Part shown: piece after piece, positions 55,713 to 64,000 of the stretch | How positions within the stretch are numbered: position 1 is the first letter of the stretch | How the letters are laid out: each line of letters opens with the position of its first letter | Source of the DNA: Ianthella basta | Lineage: Eukaryota; Porifera; Demospongiae; Verongiida; Ianthellidae | DNA: 64,000 nucleotides | Direction of reading: 5' to 3' | Assembly: GCA_964019415.1 (NCBI GenBank) | Contig: OZ025887.1 | Location: forward strand, 3,530,958 to 3,594,957 | Position numbers and translations under genes: made by a program | The notes under the pieces: generated by a model | Databases searched by the model: none | The model's input: only the letters and a program-made list of their open reading frames with translations | Told to the model about the DNA's origin: nothing

Positions 55713-57459
55713 AGGGGGCTACAGTAGAGGGGGGGGGGGGCTGCAGTAGAGAGGGGGGGGGGGGCTGCAGTAGAGAGGGGGGGGCTGCAGTAGAGAGGGG
55801 GGGGGTGCAGTAGAGAGGGGGGGGGCTGCAGTAGAGAGGGGGGGGCTGCAGTAGAGAGGGGGGGCTGCAGTAGAGAGGGGGGGCTGCAGTAGAGAGGGGG
55901 GGCTGCAGTAGAGAGGGGGGGCTGCAGTAGAGAGGGGGGGCTGCAGTAGAGAGGGGGGGGCTGCAGTAGAGAGGGGGGGGCTGCAGTAGAGAGGGGGGGC
56001 TGCAGTAGAGAGGGGGGGCTGCAGTAGAGAGGGGGGGCTGCAGTAGAGAGGGGGGGCTGCAGTAGAGAGGGGGGGCTGCAGTAGAGAGGGGGGCTGCAGT
56101 AGAGAGGGGGGGGCTGCAGTAGAGAGGGGGGGCTGCAGTAGAGAGGGGGGGCTGCAGTAGTGAGGGGGGGCTGCAGTAGAGAGGGGGGGGCTGCAGTAGA
56201 GAGGGGGGGCTGCAGTAGAGAGGGGGGGGCTGCAGTAGAGAGGGGGGGCTGCAGTAGAGAGGGGGGGCTGCAGTAGAGAGGGGGGGCTGCAGTAGAGAGG
56301 GGGAGGGCTGCAGTAGAGAGGGGGGGCTGCAGTAGAGAGGGGAGGGCTGCAGTAGTGAGGGGGGGCTGCAGTAGAGAGGGAGGGCTGCAGTAGTGAGGGG
56401 GGGCTGCAGTAGAGAGGGGGCTGCAGTAGAGAGGGGGGGCTGCAGTAGAGAGGGGGGGCTGCAGTAGAGAGGGGGGGCTGCAGTAGTGAGGGGGGGCTGC
56501 AGTAGAGAGGGGGGGGCTGCAGTAGTGAGGGGGGGCTGCAGTAGAGAGGGGGGGCTGCAGTAGAGAGGGGGGGGCTGCAGTAGAGAGGGGGGGCTGCAGT
56601 AGAGAGGGGGGGCTGCAGTAGTGAGGGGGGGCTGCAGTAGAGAGGGGGGGGGCTGCAGTAGAGAGGGGGGGCTGCAGTAGAGAGGGGGGGGCTGCAGTAG
56701 AGAGGGGGGGCTGCAGTAGAGAGGGGGGGCTGCAGTAGAGAGGGGGGGGCTGCAGTAGAGAGGGGGGGCTGCAGTAGAGAGGGGGGGCTGCAGTAGAGAG
56801 GGGGGCTGCAGTAGAGAGGGGGGGGCTGCAGTAGAGAGGGGGGGCTGCAGTAGAGAGGGGGGGCTGCAGTAGAGAGGGGGGGCTGCAGTAGAGAGGGGGG
56901 GCTGCAGTAGTGAGGGGGGGCTGCAGTAGAGAGGGGGGGCTGCAGTAGAGAGGGGAGGGCTGCAGTAGAGAGGGGGGGGGCTGCAGTAGAGAGGGGGGGC
57001 TGCAGTAGAGAGGGGGGGGCTGCAGTAGTGAGGGGGGGCTGCAGTAGAGAGGGGGGGCTGCAGTAGAGAGGGGGGGCTGCAGTAGAGAGGGGGGGCTGCA
57101 GTAGAGAGGGGGGGCTGCAGTAGAGAGGGGGGGGCTGCAGTAGAGAGGGGGGGCTGCAGTAGAGAGGGGGGGGCTGCAGTAGAGAGGGGGGCTGCAGTAG
57201 AGAGGGGGGGCTGCAGTAGGGAGGGGGGGCTGCAGTAGAGAGGGGGGGGCTGCAGTAGAGAGGGGGGCTGCAGTAGAGAGGGGGGGGCTGCAGTAGGGAG
57301 GGGGGGCTGCAGTAGAGAGGGGGGGCTGCAGTAGAGAGGGGGGGCTGCAGTAGTGAGGGGGGGGGGGCTGCAGTAGAGAGGGGGGACTGCAGTAGAGAGG
57401 GGGGGCTGCAGTAGAGAGGGGGGGGCTGCAGTAGAGAGAGGGGGCTGCAGTAGAGAGGT
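55713..57459. repeat. G-run minisatellite (CTGCAGTAGAGAGGGGGGG)n, about 90 units
   Basis: About 1.75 kb of 18-22-bp units, each CTGCAGTAGAGAG followed by 5-12 G. Length variation is almost all in the G-run; a few units read GTAGTGAGG or GTAGGGAGG. The long reverse-strand frames (STAAPPLYCSPPS) are artefacts. The plus strand offers about 90 successive G-runs. Confidence 0.98.
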
Positions 57460-57766
57460 GGCAATGTCCCCCTCCACACCTGCATGTGTGGTACGATGAA
57501 TCCTAGCAGCAATGGCTTCACTTCTTGTTCCAGAATCAATCTGGTAATCACCGGAGCTATGTATTATGGTTTGTACAGTGTAGCCCATGCAGCAACCATG
57601 CATTGTGGGCCACTGCACATTAACAGTATGCCAGTTTAAAACATACGCCAATGCTGTGATGTGTGAGTGTGTCTGTGTGTCTGTTTCTATATGTGCACAT
57701 ACAGTATAAGAGATAATAATGCTACTGTAATGTGTACATACCTTTACAAGTCCATACATACTGTAC

Positions 57767-58815
57767 ATGCAGGCACTGCTGTTCTCTGCTTGTGAAGCAT
57801 GGCCTGCCAACGTCAGAGATGAGGGGAAGGATCTTAGTTGTCCCACATGTGAGGCACTACTCAAACACACCTACACACACCAGCACCCCCCACACATGCA
57901 CACACACTACACTGAACACCTACACATTCAGCCATACACTTACACATACACTCCTGCCCATACATATAACAGGGAGCTGCATTCGACTGAACCAAGACAG
58001 CAAGATGCTTGAGCTACACTACAACTTCTTCCTGGAACCAAACATGTATGTCTGGACAAAGGAAGGTGCACACATTCTAGTGGAGAATGTGTGTCAGCAA
58101 TGGCCCTGTGTGGACCGTAAACCAGGGATCAAACTGGTGGCCCTTCACAACCTCACAATGGAAATGAAGAATGAGAGCACCATACACTTCAAGTTCGCTT
58201 GGCCAATCACACCCATACACAGGACACAGTACTACTCATCATGCAATGTTGATGATCTTGGTGGAATCTACAACACACGACAGAGTTAGTGGTACTCTCA
58301 CTACACACATACGTAAATGCATACATATGAGAATGTATATATGTCACTTTGCTCACATGTGCATACATGGGCTGGTCATCAGCTAATCACACTTGTGCTC
58401 TTGTAACTTTCACGGCATTGTAGATACATTCCTTGTTCCAGGGAGGCAGGATATAGTGCAGACAGTGACTCGACATGTGACCAGTAACATTACAACAGAA
58501 GACTCCTCGTGCACTGTGATGGGTAAGATCACGTGTGCATGCATTAGATGTGTAACTATGTGATTGCATGTGTACTGTAGGTATAAATGTGTGCACATAA
58601 GCATGCATGTGTATGTATGTGTGTGTTTGTGTGTGTGTGCAAGTGATTGATTGATTGTGTGCCTATAATTTGCATGCACAGTTGTCTACATTTCCCATGG
58701 TTTAGCTAACAACTCAAACATTCTCCATTTTGCAGCTTCTCAAGGCCACATGCCACTCAAGACTGCAGTGCTGACTGCAGCATCTCTCATAGTGTGCTAT
58801 ACACTAATGCAGTGA
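57767..58815 (+). CDS. Unrecognised surface protein, 3' part, possible GPI-anchor end
   Basis: Exons with agreeing phase-1 junctions: 57767(or 57773)-57848 (tentative), 57973-58284, 58424-58522, 58736-58815. The peptide includes SCIRLNQDSKMLELHYNFFL, NVCQQWPCVDRKPGIKLVAL, HNLTMEMKNESTIHFKFAWP and VTRHVTSNITTEDSSCTVMG, with several N-glycosylation sites and about six Cys. It ends KTAVLTAASLIVCYTLMQ, a short hydrophobic end with no cytoplasmic residues, as in GPI-anchored proteins. No family is recognised. The 5' end is uncertain: the first exon could start at the ATG (MQALLFSACEAW) or be internal, with more exons beyond the G-run minisatellite. Confidence 0.5.
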
Positions 58816-59428
58816 ACCACTGACTACATGGCCCACCACAAACAGCCCACAGCTTTTATCATAATTCATTGCTACATACAAAACCATTCTACATCAGTTG
58901 TTGTGTACAGACATCAACAACAACGTTACCACACACAACTTTTAACTTCTTTATACATGTACACTGCATGGTGTATTTGTAATATTACATTGTTACTCTT
59001 ACTATATATTTTCTGCCACATCATTTCTACCATCCTTTTGACAGCATCTGACACACCCGCCAATTATTAATTAGTTGTGCTCTGCCAAGTTTTGTAACAG
59101 CTGAAGAAGATCCACAGATTGAAAGTCCTGTCCTTCATTGAAGTGACTGCTATGTTCATGCTCAAAACTGTACACAGCGATGAGGCCATACCAGATCAAG
59201 TTGCTATTGATGTAGTGTGTCAATGAGTTGACCATTACACACACAACACAGTGCCCACTGCTCAGCAGATACAGAGCAGTACCAGTGCACTATCTGCACA
59301 TATACAGTCATACAACACACAAAAGGCACAGACATTACTACAAGATATGCATATTCATACAGTGACTCTGTTGAGACATGCAGTCAATCATGAACTGCTG
59401 TGTGGCAAGTGGTTACAGTAATCTACTC
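58816..59428. other. No gene recognised
   Basis: Space between two convergent genes; probably their 3' untranslated regions. Confidence 0.5.
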
Positions 59429-61065
59429 TTATGTATGTTGGCTGTTAACCTCAATGCAAAGTGAACAGGTTGAGCAGCACACAACATTAACCCCACTGGC
59501 TATGTCAGTGTCAGAGATGTCATACGATCCTCCACAGCGGCAAGTGAGTGAGTACATTAGGCTGCCTGTGGATAGAGAGGCAGAGGACACACACAGTCAT
59601 GTATTACTCACGTGCACGTACACATGGACACATGACAGCTTGCATGTACAAACTGAGTAGTACTGAGAGAAGACAAAGAACAAACACACAGCAATATGCA
59701 TCACAACTCATAGTATAGCAGTGGCTAAGCAATCACTGGAAGCTTTATGCCAGACCAAACTACAGTACTGGAATCAGTGTTAAGGAGGTTGGAGGCAGTC
59801 GCTTGCTCTATTAAACGGAAACCAGTGATCACCTCCTCAGTCATCTAAACAAAATGGAAAGGACCACAAACAGCCATTTCACCCTCATTGGGGTCATTAA
59901 GGCATACTGCCAACTGATTGCTTTGTATTCACTACACATAAGTGATACCGCTTGTAGTGGGTACATAAGCAGATAGGGGGGCTATGATTTGCATGACTAT
60001 GCAAAGCTGAGTGGGACTTGATGGTATCTCACTGTGGGGAAGATACTCTATGTACTTGGCTAAGTAAGCTTTAGTAGTGTTAGTCGTTGTCAATCAATAG
60101 GTCAAAGCTGTTGCAATCCAGTCTCAGTAGTCTAATGTAGTAGTTCAGTGTAGTACACTGGTTTGACATAACGCTGCCGTTGATTGCTTAGCCATGCAAG
60201 TATCTACCACATAGTGCGATACCATCCAACTCTTCTTCAACTCAGAATAGTACATCAGAGGGTTCTGCATGGTCTTTGGAAGAGTTGAAAGTCAAATTAC
60301 ATGCCCCACATTACTTGTGGCAGCCTAGACTTACACTTTCTTTGTCTACCACCACTGCTGAGGCATAGAAGGACCAACATACACACATAACCCCAGTATT
60401 AAAGGTTCTACAGGCAAAGTTGAGCTTACAGTATTAGCAAGTGGCCATGAATAGGTGCATGAATATATGAAATCAAATGGCAACCCTGACCTCTGTGTTC
60501 ACTGCAGTCCATCTCTGACAGCTGGATTATTTCACTCACAGGCCACTCATGATGGACCTCTTTGCCTTCATACAATATGATGTGCAGTAAAATGAGACAT
60601 CAAATATTTCGTACACAACTGAATATCATTACTGGTTTACCACTCACTAGCAATCTGTGCATTCACACCTTCCCTGACAGCACTGTCAGCTAGCAATCGG
60701 TAAGCCCCGTCCACCTTTTGAAAGAGTTCAGCTCTTCTCTTCTTTTCATCATCGCTGCACTGCACATTTTTATCTGGATGTAGCTGTGTGCACATTGTAA
60801 GTGAATACTGTATTAAATCACAATTACCAGTACCACAGCTTGCATGCCACACACACCCTAACACTGGCTACCGCACATGTACAAAGCAGGGCATTACGTC
60901 AGACTACTGCTTTAGTTCAAATTAAACATAATTGTTCTTGTTCACTATACAAATATCACAGCCCTGTACCTCCTTGGCTAGAGCTTGGTATCTCTTCTTG
61001 AGGGTCTCCTGGTCGCAACTCCTCTCGACTCCGAGAACGCTGTAAGGGTCATGATCTCCGCTCAT
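59429..61065 (-). CDS. DNAJC24: DNAJC24/DPH4, J-protein of diphthamide synthesis, 4 exons, 147 residues
   Basis: Exons: 60970-61065, 60648-60783, 60491-60565, 59429-59565; all GT/AG, phases 0, 1, 1. Start MSGDHDPYSVLGVERSCDQE. The J domain occupies residues 1-75 with the HPD triad at 34-36 (LHPDKNVQCSDDEKKRRAEL). A linker, WPVSEIIQLSEMDCSEH, leads to the CSL zinc domain at 103-142: YSLTCRCGGSYDIS ... VVCCSTCSLCIEV, with metal ligands C111, C113, C133, C136. Human DNAJC24 is 149 residues with the same order. The protein acts with DPH1-DPH3 in the first step of diphthamide formation on eEF2. The YD usually following the J domain is VN here. It converges with the surface-protein gene at 58.8 kb. 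Confidence 0.9.
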
Positions 61066-61561
61066 ACCTCTTGATATTGCCTCTGACTCGGGCTCTGTTT
61101 AAATCGACTTAGTTCATCCAGTGAATGGCAGCAAGATCCGTACAATTACACGTCAATCATAATCAGCGGGAATGAATCTCTCCGCGTCCTTCTCAGATCG
61201 CCAACAGTGTTGGACGGCAGACGATTCCGAGACCAATATTATAAAACAGTAGCTTACATGTACATGTGCAGTGCTGCCAGCCTGCCAAATATTGCGCAAC
61301 ATGCGCAGAAACTGCGCAATGAATCTGCATTAAATATAATCCTTGCTGGCCTTTGCCTTGGCATCTGCCTGGTACATACTTTACATGACATACTTCACTG
61401 ACGTCTACATGCACACTACAACCTTGTCTACTAGTGAAGTTGACTGATCCTTGCTCTACTAACTCCAAACCAGTAACATGGATGCACAAAATAAAATGAC
61501 CAATTAGAATACACTGTTACTCTGTGTTCCATCTGCTATGTGTAGTCTATGTCTCTTCTAC
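61066..61561. other. No gene recognised
   Basis: Upstream of DNAJC24 and downstream of the HNH gene, so promoter and 3' UTR. Nothing specific is seen. Confidence 0.5.
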
Positions 61562-62688
61562 CTACAGGGAGCGCTTCACCTTGAGCCTAACCTTCTGGCA
61601 CTCTCCGTCTGTCTCTGTACAGTAGTGCCTGGAACCAGAAGTGAAGTTGAAGCACCTCAAGCTTATGCTCTTGTAACCATGGCAGTGTATGTCTTCGTAT
61701 ATGCCATTCCGTCCACCGTACTTCTTGACAAACTCGTGGTGGGTCATGTTGGACTTCCTGCGGTTGCAGTCCCTGCAGGCTACAACTCCGTTCACCACTG
61801 TGGTGCGACCTTCCTTTGACCACGGAATGAGGTGGTCTGCCTCCCATGGCTCCTCTAGCTTGAACTTCTCACCGCAGTAGAAACACTGCCGCTTGCAGTG
61901 ATGGTAGATTAGTTGCTTCTCATTCTTGTTGAAGAGCCTCCTGCCCACTCCATCTACCTCATCTACCTCAGCACAGTCCACTTCAGTGTTGTCTCGCACA
62001 TATCGATACAACTGGTGATGTTCTTCACTGCAGAACACACCCACCCCAGCAACAACATTCTCACAACGGACTAGATCAGGAGTGAAGCCATGACAGCGCA
62101 GGCCTGAGGGGACTCCACCATTCCCTCCAAACTGCTCCACAAACTGGTGATGTGTGAGTTCTGCCTTCTTCCCTGTGCACTCCCTGCAAGCTGCTACTCC
62201 ATTGGTCACCACAGTGTAGTCCTCACTGCGTGCTGGATCCAGGTGCACAGCAAACCAGCCCTCGCTAAAGTCCAGTGGACGGTAGCAGAAGAAGCACTTC
62301 TCCTGGCAGTGAGCGAAGATCAGGAGACGCTCATTTCTGTTGAACAGACGACGCCCTGCTCCATCATACTCCTCCTGGGGACGAACATCATTCTCATATG
62401 CACAGTCTTCAAGTTCATCTTCCTTGTTGCCTTCATCTCCTGTGCACAAGTGGGTGGGAATCAACACACCAGTGATCAAATTACGAACATGACCGCAATC
62501 TTATGTACTACGCGCACTGGTAGTCCAGGCATATGTCATTAGTTTGAGATGCAACCACACTACACGTAAACGGTAAGGTATGTGCATCGAACCATTGCCA
62601 ATCCTTCAGCAGGGCCCAACTCGCGGGAGTACAGTGTACCGTGGCTGGTAAGCCCACTGAAGTCGCGCTTACTGGCTAGCACAACCAT
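61562..62688 (-). CDS. Tandem HNH-nuclease-domain protein, about 297 residues
   Basis: A main exon 61562-62439 and a tentative 16-bp first exon 62673-62688 (MVVLA) join in phase 1. Two copies of one module follow each other. Module 1 (31-146): DGAGRRLFNRNERLLIFAHC, CFFC at 54-57, VH at 70-71, CREC at 90-93, then RCENVVAGVGVFCSEEH. Module 2 (168-285): DGVGRRLFNKNEKQLIYHHC, CFYC at 191-194, ADH at 206-208, N222, CRDCN at 227-231, then LRCFNFTSGSRHYC. Module 2 keeps the HNH residues (D207 H208 ... N222); module 1 has lost the Asp, so it is probably structural. Predicted metal-dependent nucleic-acid cleavage; substrate unknown. HNH domains of this type are rare in animal nuclear genomes. Confidence 0.75.
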
Positions 62689-63312
62689 AAATGAAACGTG
62701 TCGCTGCAGCTCGACCAGCACAATATGTACATGGCAGACCCTCAAAACGTCGGCCAGATAGCTAACACGATTGTAAACCTACAGAAGACCACCAGTGGCA
62801 ACTACCGCATACACACGTACCGCTTACCTACTTCCCCGACATGGTCCTCTTTCTCGCGGCCCCTCCTCGTCACCCCCAAGGCGTACTGGAGGAGATCACT
62901 CACGTATAGCAGAATTGTCAGAATCATTGCTACAGGTCCAAACTTTATACAAGCAAAATACGTGTGATTATTACACCTAACAATTACTTTAGAATTATTA
63001 TATGAAGACTATATTGTAAATACTAGGCTAACTTCAAGTACTAAATAATACACCGTCATGCATTCTACCTATGACGTAATCTACTTCCGTTTACTAGGCT
63101 CCTTCGAAAATGAGTCGACTGTGTTAACACCCACTGATTAGCTCAACATCTACACAAAATCTCAGACACAGGTGTCTATGACAAACTCAGAGTTTCTAGC
63201 TATGAAAAAATGCAGTGTTCTTTGCTAGTTTGAACTAGAGTTCTTAACAAGCATGGCATTCCTTTGAATCAGGTGATTGCCACCAGATGGGATGTCATAC
63301 ATATTCTCATAG
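62689..63312. other. No gene recognised
   Basis: Upstream region of the tandem HNH gene; nothing specific is seen. Confidence 0.5.
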
Positions 63313-63826
63313 TCAACGAGGAGAGATCCCTTCCTCTCTACAAAACTCCTTGTAAGGCATATCAGCTTTCCTCAGGTTGCAGGGAGGGCACGCTGCAACT
63401 CCATTTGCTAGAGTAGTCTGACCACCCAAAGCCACTGGATGCTTGTGATCAGCATGCCAGTTATTTGGGTTAAGTCGAGTTTCACAATAGTGGCAATTGC
63501 CACCAGATGCATACCACAAAGCTTCACGTTTTGAACCTCGATATCGATCAGAAGAGCCTCGGTCAGTTTCTTCAGTGACATCATCTGTCAATTTCTGATC
63601 AACTAGTTTCACATTTTCACCATGCTCAGCACAGCAAAAGAGCTCATCCCCTGTGCATGCCTTCTCACAGCGTGACTGTTCATTAATAAAGCCCAAGCAC
63701 CGACCAGCTGCAGTGGGTGACACATGGCAGGCATTGCAGACAAGCACATGTTTAGCTGCGACGTTGATAACTTGAACTCTGCTGAGGTAGTCAAGGGCAG
63801 GGAAGTGAGAGCACTGGTCTTTTTCG
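63313..63826 (-). CDS. HNH-nuclease-domain protein, 3' exon (gene continues off the right edge)
   Basis: Bounded upstream by an acceptor-like GAAAAAG|ACCAG; the 5' exons lie beyond 63826. The peptide begins with LVCNACHVSPTAAG and the same Cys-rich element as its neighbour (RCLGFINEQSRCEKACTGDE, LFCCAEH). An intact HNH domain follows: CHYC, then NNWHADHKHPVALGG, then LANGVAACPPCNLRKADM. It ends EGISPR and stop. It is a paralogue of the tandem HNH gene, with HNH and Cys-rich elements in the same alternating order, and lies 0.6 kb upstream on the same strand. Confidence 0.75.
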
Positions 63827-64000
63827 TGACGAAAAAAAAAACAAACCATTATTAATAAAGCAAAGTAGGCACACATGCGCACTGCCTACAGATTACATAT
63901 ATACAGTATAATGCAAGGTATAAAGATCATGACATGGTCATTGTGTTTTGCAAGCAATAATATTAGTCTGCAATTAGTCCATCATGTAGTTAGATCTGCC
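63827..64000. other. Window edge; likely intron of the HNH gene
   Basis: An A/T tract (AAAAAAAAAA at about 63832) and no coding sequence. Confidence 0.4.

Noticed and set aside
55713-57459. CRISPR-like regularly spaced repeats
   Set aside because: Units abut with no unique spacers and the DNA is eukaryotic; it is a minisatellite.
55672-57870. Open frames of 732 and 610 residues (STAAPPLYCSPPS repeats) on the minus strand
   Set aside because: They are read-through of the G-run minisatellite; the unit is not a codon multiple and frames swap with G-run length.

Overview
This is animal nuclear DNA. Genes have many short exons with GT/AG boundaries, low-complexity tracts are long, and many mobile-element families are present. 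A run of exactly 200 N (19224-19423) marks a scaffold join. Intron-dense genes, HECT-cargo and HNH gene types, and rampant TAGC-type repeats fit an early-branching marine invertebrate such as a sponge, but no marker here proves the species.

Layout. 1-632 is a broken-off piece of 28S rRNA. 633-24900 is mostly repeats and element remains. These include foldback repeats, Harbinger transposase pieces at 5.4 and 15.8-17.3 kb, a young Gypsy LTR element at 7894-13130 with two 276-bp LTRs and a tRNA-Ser primer site, a 21-bp minisatellite, a textbook hammerhead ribozyme at 18058-18124, and an inverted plus tandem repeat complex beside the assembly gap. 24934-53539 holds two tandem paralogues of an SVOP-like major-facilitator transporter (A, 24934-37733; B, 42942-53539; both minus strand). 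Between them lies an unrecognised type I membrane protein gene (39389-41951, plus). 57.8-58.8 kb holds the 3' part of an unrecognised surface-protein gene, 59429-61065 a complete DNAJC24/DPH4 gene, and 61.5-63.8 kb two HNH-nuclease-like genes.

The most striking object is a complete DNA transposon at 28448-33986 inside intron 6 of transporter A. It has long terminal inverted repeats, a perfect 6-bp target duplication (TAATAT), an intact two-exon DDE transposase of IS3EU/integrase type, and, convergent to it, an intact nine-exon gene for a 692-residue HECT E3 ubiquitin ligase carried as cargo. Intron 6 of paralogue B was hit independently by a LINE with an open 1140-residue ORF inside a (GT)n tract. 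Intron 7 of B holds a 1.2-kb near-perfect palindrome of two Penelope-like 3' ends, each with a GIY-YIG endonuclease and a minimal hammerhead motif.

Exon structures were built by hand from splice signals, phase agreement and paralogue comparison. No search or transcript data were available.
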